Positions 17,524 through 26,128 are shown, counted from the stretch's first letter. The stretch is 64,000 bases of DNA from Firmicutes bacterium HGW-Firmicutes-14 (GCA_002840275.1 PHAB01000006.1:1-64000); one strand, 5' to 3'. The notes: generated by a model not told the origin, from the sequence alone. Translations and numbers: made by a program.

Positions 17524-18201
17524 ATGCTGGAAGTGACTGTAAAAAAAGTTTTAACCGATTTTACCCTTGAGGTGGATTTTACCATATCTGACGGAATCCT
17601 GGTTTTATTCGGCCCTTCGGGTGCGGGCAAAACTACGGTTTTACAGAGCATAGCAGGCCTCAGTATACCCGATTATGGCTTAATAAAATTAAACAACCGG
17701 ATTTTTTTCTCTGCAGCGCAAGTCATTAACGTTCCTGCCCGGCTGCGCAGGGTAGGCTACGTTTTCCAGGAATACGCCCTGTTCCCCCATATGACGGTGA
17801 AACAGAACGCCATGTATGGGATCAAAGGATGTAAGGATATGGATGGACGGTATAAGCTCTCTGTTCTTGATGTGATGGAAATGTTGAAAATAACACACCT
17901 GCAGGATCGCTATCCCGTATCACTTTCGGGCGGGGAGAAACAGCGGGTTGCTCTCGCCAGGGCCCTGATGACTGAGCCTGATCTTCTTCTATTAGATGAA
18001 CCTTTAGCTGCCCTTGACGATAAAACCAGGCGTCAACTGCGCGGAGAGTTAAAGGAACTGCAGCGCCGGTGGCAGATCCCGTTTATTATCGTAACTCATG
18101 ACCGGACTGAATTAAACTATCTTGCTGACGCGGCCCTGTTCTTAAGAAATGGCAAGCCTTACCGGGTCTTAAATCGTAATAAGGAGCAGCCCTATGATTG
18201 A
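17524..18201 (+). CDS. modC: Molybdate ABC transporter ATPase
   Basis: 225 residues: Walker A GPSGAGKTT at about 29-37, Q-loop FQEYALFPHMTV, signature LSGGEKQR, Walker B LLLLDEPLAALD, H-loop VTHD. It is shorter than the classical ModC of about 350 residues because the C-terminal molybdate-sensing TOBE (Mop) domain is missing, a common variant. The ATG at 17524 follows GGGGG. The 3' end overlaps nifV by 8 bases, so the transporter and homocitrate gene are coupled. Confidence 0.93.
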   Translation: MLEVTVKKVLTDFTLEVDFTISDGILVLFGPSGAGKTTVLQSIAGLSIPDYGLIKLNNRIFFSAAQVINVPARLRRVGYVFQEYALFPHMTVKQNAMYGIKGCKDMDGRYKLSVLDVMEMLKITHLQDRYPVSLSGGEKQRVALARALMTEPDLLLLDEPLAALDDKTRRQLRGELKELQRRWQIPFIIVTHDRTELNYLADAALFLRNGKPYRVLNRNKEQPYD

Positions 18202-19087
18202 CATTACAATTGTGGATACAACATTGCGGGACGGAGAGCAGGCCGCAGGCATCGCCTTTACCGGCTCCGAGAAAATAACCATTGCCCGGCTGCTGGATAA
18301 CGCCGGAGTACGGGAGATTGAGGTGGGTATTCCCGCCATGGGCGGGGAAGAAAAGAAGTCTATCCGTGACATTATTAACCTTGGTTTGAGGGCTAACGTG
18401 TTTACCTGGAACAGGCTTACCCTTGGAGACATCAAAGCGTCAGTCAATTGTGGCGCAGAATTCGTCCATATTTCAGCGCCTGTTTCAGATATTCAGATCC
18501 AGTTCAAATTACAGCGAACCAGGGACTGGGTCATAGAAAACCTCAAAAGAGCAATTTGGTTCGCCAGGGCCAAAAAATGCCGGGTTTCAGTGGGGGCAGA
18601 GGACTCTTCCAGGGCTGATTCAGGGTTTCTGAAGCTGTTCGCTGCGGCAGCGAAACAGGAGGGGGCTGAACGCTTAAGGTTTGCCGATACTGTGGGTATT
18701 CTTGACCCCTTTTCTGCCTGTGAAAAGATAAGAAATATTCGCCGGGCTGTTGATATACCCATAGAAATGCATGCCCATAATGATTTCGGAATGGCTGCTG
18801 CTAATATACTGGCAGCAGTCAAAGGCGGTGCCAAATTCTTAAGTACCACAGTTAACGGCATTGGGGAAAGGGCAGGCAATGCCTCCATGGAAGAGGTTGT
18901 TTTGGCTTTGGAAACATTATATGGTTATAGAACCGGTCTCGATAAGACGGCCTTTAACGAACTATCAGAATTTGTTGCTAAGGCCTCCAACCGCCAGGTA
19001 CCTGTTTGCATTCCAGGGCCCAGTGACCCTGCCCATGACAGCTGTCAAAACCACCGATCGCAATTTGATATGCCACATTACGTATAA
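18194..19087 (+). pseudogene. nifV: Homocitrate synthase NifV, 3'-truncated
   Basis: The first 270 or so residues are a good NifV: VDTTLRDGEQAAGIAF with the substrate-binding RDGEQ, EVGIPAMG, RFADTVGILDP, the metal ligands HAHNDFGMA and the NGIGERAG loop. Homology stops after KASNRQVPV, where other NifV proteins continue for about 100 residues with a GxxxFTHESGIHVDG region. Here only 26 unrelated residues follow before the stop. The lost part is the C-terminal lid/dimerisation region. Either the gene is dead, or the TIM barrel acts as a NifV-alpha-like subunit as in the split enzyme of Clostridium pasteurianum. No omega half is present nearby. Confidence 0.8.
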
Positions 19088-19180
19088 TCGTAGTAGTAAC
19101 TTTGCGCCCGGTTTAACTATATTTGGTGCTAAACATAACGCATCATAACCCCGATATACCGCATTATAACCCTTTTTGGC
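19035..19180. mobile_element. Probable insertion-element end remnant at the nifV break
   Basis: The non-nif sequence that begins at the nifV break includes two near-identical 13-base direct repeats, CGCATCATAACCC and CGCATTATAACCC, about 23 bases apart near 19138-19173. A TGTCA motif is near 19042. Short subterminal repeats of this kind are found at ends of IS21-type elements. No transposase gene accompanies it. The assignment is a guess that explains why nifV ends abruptly. Confidence 0.3.
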
Positions 19181-19398
19181 AGGAAATCATATTGATTTTG
19201 TGAATGTCCCAAATTAGCGAAAAAATGTAGAAATTTGTCGTAATATAAAATTTTAGGAAATGGAGACAAGGGAAAAAGCGGTAATTGATTCAGCGATATT
19301 GATAACAGTAACGAATAGCCACTACAGAAAGGGGGGTATTAACACGAATGGTTTAACGTATGAGGGAATTCTCCATTTAATATGTTCATTATTATGGC

Positions 19399-19938
19399 AT
19401 GAAAATAAAAGTAACCAGTTATAACATTATTTGCAGGGAAATATGCCGCGAATTTGGTTTGTGGGGCTGTACCATATGGGTTAAAAAAACTGAAACTCAA
19501 TTCAGGTTAGGCTATTTTGAAACTGTGGACATCGTATCAGAAGGAGAGCTTTCGAACCACGATTTTGAAATCAGCAAAATTGTTATGGAACATAAGGAAT
19601 TGGTTAATTTCGACGGCCTTTATAAAACTCCCAAAGATATAGGTATAATTGGTATTCCCATGCTTGGTAACGGGGGTGCCTCATTTTTTATCACCGGGAT
19701 GGGGAAAAAAATCAAGGAATCAATTAAAAAAAATCGGTAATAATTCCACAAGGTTTATCTTTAAAGACCATGGACCGGGGATGGATTTTGACAAGCTTCC
19801 GTCTATGCTTTTTTATAAAGGATTTTCTACCCAGATTTCTTTAGGGTGCGGATTTAGTTTGATATAATCTTATGCAGACAATATGATTTTATCTACTTCT
19901 CAAAAAGGAACCATTCTTATTTTTGACGTGGCCTTCCA
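19399..19938 (+). pseudogene. Decayed sensor ATPase (GAF-like region + HATPase), frameshifted
   Basis: Frame 1 (19399-19740) encodes 113 residues resembling the end of a GAF-type sensor (ICREICREFGLWGCTIWV). About 19740 the homology moves to another frame, which gives an ATPase of the RsbW/SpoIIAB type: DHGPGMDFDKLP...FYKGFSTQISLGCGF, cut by an in-frame TAA at 19865 and resuming as YADNMILSTSQKGT. With one frameshift and one nonsense codon it is dead. No convincing ribosome site or start was found. The 311 bases from 19088 to 19398 contain no gene. It may once have regulated the nif operon beside it. Confidence 0.65.
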
Positions 19939-20000
19939 GTAGACAAAGGGGTAATTCGGGTAGCTCTGCTTGAACAGTAAGAGTGAGGTTAAATTAGTAC

Positions 20001-20028
20001 AGTCCGGTTAAAATGCCGGACTTTTTTG
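20001..20028 (+). terminator. Intrinsic terminator ahead of the PaaX operon
   Basis: AGTCCGG-TTAAAATG-CCGGACT followed by TTTTTT. It ends transcription coming from the decayed gene side. Confidence 0.8.
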
Positions 20029-20050
20029 GTATGCCAAAACAAAAAAACTA

Positions 20051-20105
20051 TTGACAACAACAAACGTTATAACATATGATAAAACCGAAAGAACAAATGT
20101 TATAT
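20051..20105 (+). promoter_or_regulatory. Promoter with paired 14-bp direct repeats (candidate PaaX-type operator)
   Basis: TTGACA (20051-20056) and TATGAT (20075-20080) with 18-base spacing form a good promoter. The sequences AACAAACGTTATAA (20059-20072) and AACAAATGTTATAT (20092-20105) are a direct repeat offset by 33 bases, about three helical turns. One copy lies between the -35 and -10 boxes and one just downstream of the start. This is a natural site for autorepression by the PaaX-like protein. Confidence 0.55.
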
Positions 20106-20121
20106 AAACGGAGGGATTGCC

Positions 20122-20346
20122 ATGACAAACAAAATTACAAACGAATTCAACAAAACGAGAATGGAAGAAGAGAGGAAGGGATTCAGGATCCACAGGCTGG
20201 TCTATTTATGTGTAATTGGGCTGCTGATCACAATTAACCTGACATTTTCCCGGCAGTTTATCTGGTTTGTTTTTCCCATGATCGGTTGGGGAATAGGTCT
20301 TGCGGTGCATTATATGAACATAAAGAACCAAAGGGTGGTCCAATGA
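20122..20346 (+). CDS. Small 2TM-domain membrane protein
   Basis: 74 residues: a charged helical N-terminus (about 1-24) followed by two membrane segments with a short turn, and a basic tail. This is the 2TM domain pattern often seen next to regulators. CGGAGGG precedes the ATG. Its TGA overlaps the ATG of the regulator (ATGA), so the pair is coupled. Function unknown; perhaps it tethers or modulates the neighbour. Confidence 0.7.
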   Translation: MTNKITNEFNKTRMEEERKGFRIHRLVYLCVIGLLITINLTFSRQFIWFVFPMIGWGIGLAVHYMNIKNQRVVQ

Positions 20347-21176
20347 AAATCGTTTTACGGAAAAAAGACAGTGTCACCAGTATTGTCCTGTTTATCTTCA
20401 ATATTTACGGCGAATATACCGGGGAGTATTCAATCGGGCTGAACAAGCTGATCCGCTTCATGCAGCTGTTCGATAAAAATGAAACATCAACCCGTATGGG
20501 ACTCTCAAGGATGGTCAAAGCAGGGATATTGGCAAACAAGAGGAGAAGAAACGAAGTCTGTTATCAGCTGACTGAATATGGCCTGGAAAACATCAGGATC
20601 TGGAATGAGGGAATCGTCAGGTTTTTTGCCCGCTTTAAAAAAAGACACACTGAATGGGACCAGAAGTGGTATTTGGCAGTTCTGATGAATTTCAACAAAT
20701 CTGAGAAAGAAAATCAATCAGTTGTCGATGAATTAGAGGAAATTGGGCTGCGGGAGGTAGAGAAAAATATTTGGCTCTGCCCTTACCGGGTATCAGATGA
20801 GATTGCTGATTTGTCCACAAAAAATGACTTTAAGTATGTGGAATTATGGGGAGGAAACATCAACTATAATTTTCCGGCGGACCGGCTGTTGGAGGATGTC
20901 TTTAAAACCGGGGCTGTAAGGAAGAGTTATCACAGGTTTAGGGGCGTTATGGAGGAAACAAAAAAAGAGTATGCCGGTTTAAAAGACAATGATGGGTGTC
21001 ATCTCCCGCTGTTGTTTAAACTCGGATGGAACTTTTATGATACTGCGGTTTCCGACCCGGCGCTGCCCGGAGAATTGGTTGGAGACTGGGAAGGTGACCG
21101 GGTGGTGAAGGAATTTAGATTAATGAGGCAATACCTGTATGACCAGGTAACAGGGTATTTTCAACAGAGCGGGTAA
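20343..21176 (+). CDS. PaaX-family transcriptional repressor
   Basis: 277 residues: N-terminal winged helix (SIVLFIFNIYGEYTGEYSIGLNKLIRFMQLF...TRMGLSRMVKAGILANKRR at about 10-60), a central dimerisation domain with WDQKWYLAVL at about 98-108, and the C-terminal PaaX domain with a DPALPGELV-type segment. Family members repress phenylacetate and related aryl-CoA operons and respond to acyl-CoA ligands. No paa genes are in the window, so the ligand is unknown. The ATG at 20343 overlaps the preceding stop. Confidence 0.85.
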   Translation: MKIVLRKKDSVTSIVLFIFNIYGEYTGEYSIGLNKLIRFMQLFDKNETSTRMGLSRMVKAGILANKRRRNEVCYQLTEYGLENIRIWNEGIVRFFARFKKRHTEWDQKWYLAVLMNFNKSEKENQSVVDELEEIGLREVEKNIWLCPYRVSDEIADLSTKNDFKYVELWGGNINYNFPADRLLEDVFKTGAVRKSYHRFRGVMEETKKEYAGLKDNDGCHLPLLFKLGWNFYDTAVSDPALPGELVGDWEGDRVVKEFRLMRQYLYDQVTGYFQQSG

Positions 21177-21207
21177 AGTAGTGTTTTGGGGGAGAGGAGT
21201 TTTGAAG

Positions 21208-22188
21208 ATGATTAAAATGATTGGTTATGCTGTTTTGGGTGTGCTTGTTTTAGGCTTGTCACTGGCGTTCGCCGTTTCTGTGCAAAAATTCATCAGCAAT
21301 CAAAAACTTGCGGAGACTGCCTGGAATGAATATAAGCCGCAAAAGATTGAGGACCTGGGGACAGTAAAAGACCTCAAAATAATGCCGCTGATTGATTATT
21401 ATACAAACAGTGATAATTTAACCGGGGAGCCGGGGGTCTCTTACCTGATCACTGCCGGTGATAAGAAGATCCTGTTTGATGTGGGTTATAACATGAAAAG
21501 TGAACACCCGTCACCCCTTTTAAGAAACATGGAACAACTTGGAGCAGACACCAAAGACATAGATACTGTTGTCATATCTCATAATCATATTGACCATACG
21601 GGGGGGCTGAAGGCCAAGAAGCAAAACACATTTTTACTGTCCGGTGAAGCTGTTGATTTAAAACATGTTCAGGCTTTTGTCCCTGAAGAAATGTCCCACG
21701 CCACAGCCCAAATAGAAGTCACCCAAAAGCCCAAAAAAATAGCGGAAGGTATTGCCACAACCGGAACCATTGACAGGGCCATCTGGATGATGGGGATTAC
21801 ACCGGAACAGGCCCTGGCGGTAAATGTGGAGGGCAGGGGGCTTGTCTTGATCGTGGGGTGTGGTCACCAAAAAGCCGAACGGATTATCAAAAGGACAAAA
21901 GACCTGTTTAGTATACCGATATACGCGGTGATAGGGGGGCTTCATTACCCGGTGGAAAATTCAAGGATGAAATTTAATATGCAGAAATTCATTGGGACCG
22001 GTAAACTGCCCTGGCAGAGGATCGGAAAGGATGAAGTTGAAGAAGCTGTTGCCGAATTAGAAAAGACCGATTTAAGTGTTGTAGGCATTTCGGCCCATGA
22101 CAGCTGTGACTGGACCCTGAACAGGTTCAGAGAAGTGTTCAGGGACAGGTATGTGGATGTGGTTGTAGGGCAGGAGATAAGTATCTAA
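21208..22188 (+). CDS. Membrane-anchored metallo-beta-lactamase-fold hydrolase
   Basis: 326 residues. An N-terminal membrane anchor (about 5-25) is followed by an MBL fold with SHNHIDHTGG (the HxHxDH zinc motif) at about 130-139, VGCGHQ further on, and SAHDSCDW near the end. It resembles MBL proteins related to 7,8-dihydropterin-6-methyl-4-(beta-D-ribofuranosyl)-aminobenzene-5'-phosphate synthase. ATG 21208 follows GAGAGGAG; a GTG at 21181 also fits the frame. It lies 31 bases after the PaaX gene and is probably its target operon. It overlaps the lysR gene end by 4 bases, tail to tail. Confidence 0.85.
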   Translation: MIKMIGYAVLGVLVLGLSLAFAVSVQKFISNQKLAETAWNEYKPQKIEDLGTVKDLKIMPLIDYYTNSDNLTGEPGVSYLITAGDKKILFDVGYNMKSEHPSPLLRNMEQLGADTKDIDTVVISHNHIDHTGGLKAKKQNTFLLSGEAVDLKHVQAFVPEEMSHATAQIEVTQKPKKIAEGIATTGTIDRAIWMMGITPEQALAVNVEGRGLVLIVGCGHQKAERIIKRTKDLFSIPIYAVIGGLHYPVENSRMKFNMQKFIGTGKLPWQRIGKDEVEEAVAELEKTDLSVVGISAHDSCDWTLNRFREVFRDRYVDVVVGQEISI

Positions 22189-23063
22189 AGTAAATCAAGA
22201 AATGCCTTTTTATAGGAAGGAAGCACAATATCGCGTCTCATAGTCAGAGCAATATATTCCGGATCGAAGTACTGCGATAAAGGGATAACCGCCACATTCC
22301 TCTTTTTCAGCGCCCCAAGGTCCTTGACAATGGTAGCAAAAGTTATCCCGAGACCCATCTCACAGTAAAGGGCGCTTAGCTCCACATTGGATGATTCCAT
22401 CATTACCCGGCATTTCAGGTTATGCTTAGAAAACAACTCGTCCAGTTTTTGGCGGTAGTTAAAACCGGCTCCCCGGGGAGGGAGGATAAGAGGGAAGCCT
22501 TCAATCTGCTCGAGACTGACCTGCTTTTCCCTGGCTAAAGGATGGTTCTTTGATACCAGTAAAACAGTTTCGACCTCTTGCCAGCGTTCAGAATGTAATT
22601 CCTTGGGCACCATCGATTCCAGAACGAACCCAAAATCAATATCCCCTTCTTTTATAAGTTGAATTACATTCTTCTGGGTACGGTCTAACACAGTCAGTTC
22701 AACCCACGGGAATTGCCCGGCATATTTGCCCAGGGGGACGGGCAGGAGGTGGTAAAGGGTCGTGAAAGGGGCAGCTATTTTTAGATGCCCTTTTTCCAAT
22801 CCCTTTAATGAATTGAGGTCATCAATCAAATTATTGCGTTTTCGCAGCATTTCTTCGGCGAAGGACAGGAATCGTTCCCCGGCGGCGGTAAGCCGTATTT
22901 TGCGTTTGCCGATTCTTTCAAACAAAAGACAGTCCAGTTCCGATTCCAGGGATTTAATTTGATGGGTCAATGCGGATTGGGTCTTGTAAATGGTTTCTGC
23001 CGCCCTGGTAAAGCTGCCGAATTTCGCGATGTGGTAAAAACCTGTAATTTGATTCCAGTCCAT
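22185..23063 (-). CDS. LysR-family transcriptional regulator
   Basis: 292 residues: N-terminal helix-turn-helix (ITGFYHIAKFGSFTRAAETIYKTQSALTHQIKSLE at about 5-40) and a periplasmic-binding-like effector domain. GGGAGG precedes the ATG. It is divergent from the thioesterase gene at 23202, the classical LysR-target layout, with a dyad between them. Effector unknown. Confidence 0.92.
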   Translation of the reverse strand: MDWNQITGFYHIAKFGSFTRAAETIYKTQSALTHQIKSLESELDCLLFERIGKRKIRLTAAGERFLSFAEEMLRKRNNLIDDLNSLKGLEKGHLKIAAPFTTLYHLLPVPLGKYAGQFPWVELTVLDRTQKNVIQLIKEGDIDFGFVLESMVPKELHSERWQEVETVLLVSKNHPLAREKQVSLEQIEGFPLILPPRGAGFNYRQKLDELFSKHNLKCRVMMESSNVELSALYCEMGLGITFATIVKDLGALKKRNVAVIPLSQYFDPEYIALTMRRDIVLPSYKKAFLDLL

Positions 23064-23118
23064 ACTGTTATCCTCCCGTAAAACTGTTGTAATTCTTATA
23101 TATTAATATAATTTATAA

Positions 23119-23147
23119 ATAAAATGAAATCAATGAATTTGTTTTAT
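23119..23147. promoter_or_regulatory. Dyad in the lysR-thioesterase divergent region
   Basis: ATAAAATGAAATC and GAATTTGTTTTAT are near-perfect inverted copies around CAAT/ATTG. AT-rich T-N11-A dyads are the usual LysR-type operator form, and this one lies between the two divergent starts. Confidence 0.5.
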
Positions 23148-23201
23148 ATAAAGGCATCTGCTATATTAGAATTACAATAAATTTACGGGAGGTATTTAAA
23201 G

Positions 23202-23624
23202 ATGAGAGAATCCCTTAAGCCCGGTTTTTCTTTTGAATTTCAGTTCAAAATCCCGGAAAACAAGACTGTTCCATATCTTTATCCGGAATCACCTGAATTC
23301 CAGGTTATGCCCAAAGTATTGGCAACCGGTTTTATGGTAGGGTTATTTGAATGGGCATGTATCAGGGCAATAAATCCTTATCTCAACTGGCCCGGTGAAC
23401 AGACCGTCGGCACAGATGTTCAGCTGAGTCATATAGCTGCTACTCCTCCCGGCCTGACGGTAACCGTAAAGGGGACCCTGGACACGTTCGAAGGGAAAAA
23501 ACTCAAATTTTCGTTAACCGGACACGATGGGATAGACTTGATATCCCAGGGTACTCATGAGAGGTACATAATAGATGCCGCCAAATTTAATGAGAAGATG
23601 AAAACAAAGGGACAGGTTTTATAG
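23202..23624 (+). CDS. Hotdog-fold thioesterase (fluoroacetyl-CoA thioesterase-like)
   Basis: 140 residues with the FlK-like pattern: start KPGFSFEFQFKIPENKTVPYLYPESPEF, ATGFMVGLFEWACIRAI helix, PGEQTVGTDVQLSHIAATPPGLTVTVKG strand region and a C-terminal GTHERYII. Family members hydrolyse small acyl-CoA thioesters. The substrate is not predictable here. GGGAGG precedes the ATG. Likely controlled by the divergent LysR regulator. Confidence 0.82.
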   Translation: MRESLKPGFSFEFQFKIPENKTVPYLYPESPEFQVMPKVLATGFMVGLFEWACIRAINPYLNWPGEQTVGTDVQLSHIAATPPGLTVTVKGTLDTFEGKKLKFSLTGHDGIDLISQGTHERYIIDAAKFNEKMKTKGQVL

Positions 23625-23635
23625 CCTGTCCCTTT
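23606..23635. terminator. Terminator overlapping the thioesterase stop
   Basis: AAAGGGACAGG and CCTGTCCCTTT form a perfect 11-bp stem with the stop codon in the loop. A-rich 5' and T-rich 3' sides suggest it works both ways. Confidence 0.65.
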
Positions 23636-23689
23636 AAAGTATCGAATTTAACCATAATTTGGCAACCTTTGTCGAAGCCATTGAAATAG

Positions 23690-24752
23690 TTACTACTTAA
23701 GTCTTATATAGGCCTGCTGGCAGGCGGCTTAGCCCATGATTTTAACAACATCCTTACAGCAATTTCAGGGAATGTTGCCCTGGCCAAAATGAAGATAAAG
23801 AATTTGCCGAAGGTGACAAGGACAAAATCACTGTGTTTTTACATGAAGCAGAAAGGCTTCACTTCAGGCAAAAGACCTTACCCAGCAATTACTTACTTTT
23901 GCCAAAGGCGGATTACCTATTATAAAGACTACAACAATCGGAAATTTACTGATAGACACCGCAACCTTCGCATTAAGGGGGTCTAATGTCAAATCTCAAT
24001 TCCTTATCCCTGATGACCTCTGGCCGGTAAAAATAGATGAAGGACAAATTAACCAGGTGATACACAACCTGGTGATTAACGCGGAACACGCTATGCCAAA
24101 TGGCGGGGAAGTAATAATCAGCGCCCAAAACACAGTCGTAAACAAAAATGAGCATCTCCTGCTAAATGAGGGGTTGTATGTTAAAATTGCCGTTAAGGAT
24201 TATGGCATAGGGATTCAACATGAACATCTTGGCAAAATATTTGACCCCTATTTTACCACTAAACAAAGAGGCAGCGGCCTTGGGCTGGCGACGTCCTATT
24301 CGATAATACAAAAACACCAGGGATATATTACAGTCCAGTCTGAACCGGGAGAGGGAACAACGGTATACCTTTACCTGCCGGCTTCCGAAGAAGACATCAT
24401 TAACAGTAATTATTTAACCAATAATACAGTCGACGGTAAAGGCCGAATCCTTATAATGGATGATGAAAAATCAATCAGGTTTATGTTGGTGGAAATTCTT
24501 AACCTTCTGGGTTATGAACCGGCCTGCGCCCAAGACGGTGAGGAGGCCATAAAACTTTATACAGAGGCAGAGGAAGCCGGGGCTCCTTTTGATGCGGTTC
24601 TCATGGACCTTACCATACATGGCGGCATGGGGGGCCAGGAAGCAATTCAAAAACTGCTGGAAATAGACCCCGGCGTAAAAGCCATCGTGTCCAGCGGATA
24701 CTCCAACGACCCGGTAATGGCAAACCGGTTCTTACAAAATGGGAGGATGTGA
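23690..24752 (+). pseudogene. Decayed hybrid histidine kinase (HisKA + ATPase + receiver)
   Basis: The HisKA block GLLAGGLAHDFNNILTAI lies at 23711 in one frame. Homology then moves through two successive frame changes (near 23788 and 23855) into the frame of 24057-24752. That frame encodes the N box (HNLVINAEHAMPNGG), G1 (DYGIGI), G2 (GSGLGLAT) and a receiver with MDDEKS, LMDLTIHGGMGG and SSGYSNDP. The receiver stops before its last helix and lysine-containing KP loop. Sensor domains upstream are missing. Both ends and the middle are damaged, so it is a dead gene. It belongs to the PAS-type AHDFNN kinase group. Confidence 0.85.
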
Positions 24753-24763
24753 AAAAGAACGCC

Positions 24764-25195
24764 CTAAGCCACATGGTAGCCCTGGGCGGTAATGGCTTGT
24801 TTAATGTCTTCTACTTTAACCTTAGCTGGGTCATACACCACGCATACCTGTTGACTATCAAGGTCAGCTTCTACCCGGCCGACCCCTTCCAAGGCTGAAA
24901 CTGCATTTTCAACTGATGCCTTACAGTGCCCGCAGGTCATACCCTCAACGTCAAGAATAATTTCGTTTTGCATAGCTTCTCCCTCAAGGCTGCCGGTAGG
25001 ATTATGCCCATGGCCGTCATATCCGGCGCCACTGTCATGATTGGGATGATTGCTGTTATGATGACCGTCATGACTGCTGCCACTATTGTGATTACCGTGT
25101 CCTCCTCCACAGCATCCGCCGCCCCGGCGCATCATCATAAATATAAATAATCCGAGTACCAGCCAGATCCCGTAACTGTCAAAGAACTGTCCCAT
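24764..25195 (-). CDS. Membrane-anchored, His-rich protein with C-terminal heavy-metal-binding (HMA) domain
   Basis: 143 residues: one membrane segment (about 8-22), an RRGGGCCGGG patch, a linker of about 45 residues dominated by His, Gly, Asn and Ser, and then an HMA domain (about 78-143) with the metal site MTCGHC. This joins a CopZ/MerP-like domain to a histidine buffer at the membrane. It probably binds Cu(I) or a similar soft metal. AGGAGG is upstream of ATG 25195. The palindrome at 25233 probably controls it. Confidence 0.82.
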   Translation of the reverse strand: MGQFFDSYGIWLVLGLFIFMMMRRGGGCCGGGHGNHNSGSSHDGHHNSNHPNHDSGAGYDGHGHNPTGSLEGEAMQNEIILDVEGMTCGHCKASVENAVSALEGVGRVEADLDSQQVCVVYDPAKVKVEDIKQAITAQGYHVA

Positions 25196-25232
25196 GTTAA
25201 AACCTCCTTAAGATGCTCAATTTAATGCCTGG

Positions 25233-25252
25233 GACCCCTCCCCTGGGGGGTC
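25233..25252. promoter_or_regulatory. CsoR-like GC-tract palindrome upstream of the HMA protein
   Basis: GACCCCTCCCCTGGGGGGTC is a near-perfect dyad of C and G tracts, as in operators of CsoR-family copper or metal-stress repressors. It lies 38 bases ahead of the HMA gene start. The remaining bases to 25555 hold no gene I can support. Confidence 0.5.
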
Positions 25253-25556
25253 TTAATTGTTTCTATTGTACCTATGAAAGGGTTGAAAGTCAAATAGAAA
25301 TTGGATAAAAGAAGGTTATGTTGATTATAGAAAAATTTTAGTAGGAGTCTGAGGTTATTTTTGTCGAATATAAAGGATTTCATGTCCATTTTGGAGTATT
25401 AATTATCAACACAATATGGAAAATCACATATTAACTGGCAATCTTTGTGGATGCTGGAAGCGCAAAGGCCCAGTCAAACCTAAAGGGGTCAGACTTGTCC
25501 ATTTTGCATCAGTCGTTCGGGGATTTTTAGTAATTTACATTGCCGATGGTTGCAGT

Positions 25557-25588
25557 ACCTATTCCTTTTGGGGATAGGTTTTTTTTTT
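25557..25588 (+). terminator. Terminator-like hairpin before the DUF4375 gene
   Basis: ACCTATCC-type stem: CCTATTCC pairs with GGGATAGG around TTTTG, followed by ten T. No gene precedes it on this strand, so it may end a small or decayed transcript in the 25.2-25.55 kb gap. Confidence 0.6.
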
Positions 25589-25675
25589 GGTTGGTGCAAT
25601 GAAAGCAGTACAAATGCTTAAGGGAAGTTAGGTAAAATTGTTACCAGCAAAATTATAAGAAATGGGGTATAAAGG

Positions 25676-26128
25676 ATGGCCATAAAAACCGTTACTCATC
25701 AGGAGATAGATAATGATTCGTACGCTCTTTGGAATACTTTTGTAGATTTCATGGTAGAGGAAAAGTATGACAAGATGAACCAAATACAAAAGATTGCTTA
25801 TTTGTGTTTTTGGTATGATGCAGAGGTACAAAATGGTGGTCACCTTCAATATTTTTTTAACAGAGGCTTGTCTTTGATGGTAGAAACTCTTGAAGCATTG
25901 AGAACATTGGGTGCTACAATTCAGAGCAGAATCTTTGAAAAAGCCAGTATACAGTTTTCGAATGGAGACAGGCAACCGATTAGATCTTTGGAAGAGTATT
26001 CAAAAGTTGCTCTTGAGGGAGAATTTGACCAGTTTGATAATGAGTATTACGAGTGTTTACCTTCGACACAAGATTTATTAGAAAAGTATTTTGAAGAGAA
26101 CCAAAAACAATTTGTCATTGTTGTCTGA
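25676..26128 (+). CDS. DUF4375 (DMP19-like) protein
   Basis: 150 residues. The central pattern AEVQNGGHLQYFFNRG (about 57-72), with a preceding KIAYLCFWYD helix, is that of the DUF4375 domain. The domain includes Neisseria DMP19, an acidic DNA-mimic that blocks the repressor NHTF. This protein is also acidic. The start ATG follows a moderate GGGGTATAAAGG. It sits at the left edge of the restriction genes; whether it is a mimic of DNA here is untested. The next 222 bases hold nothing notable. Confidence 0.7.
   Translation: MAIKTVTHQEIDNDSYALWNTFVDFMVEEKYDKMNQIQKIAYLCFWYDAEVQNGGHLQYFFNRGLSLMVETLEALRTLGATIQSRIFEKASIQFSNGDRQPIRSLEEYSKVALEGEFDQFDNEYYECLPSTQDLLEKYFEENQKQFVIVV

Noticed and set aside
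19399-19740. Treating the 113-residue frame as an intact protein
   Set aside because: The ATPase half of the same gene is displaced by a frameshift and a stop codon follows, so the gene is not intact.
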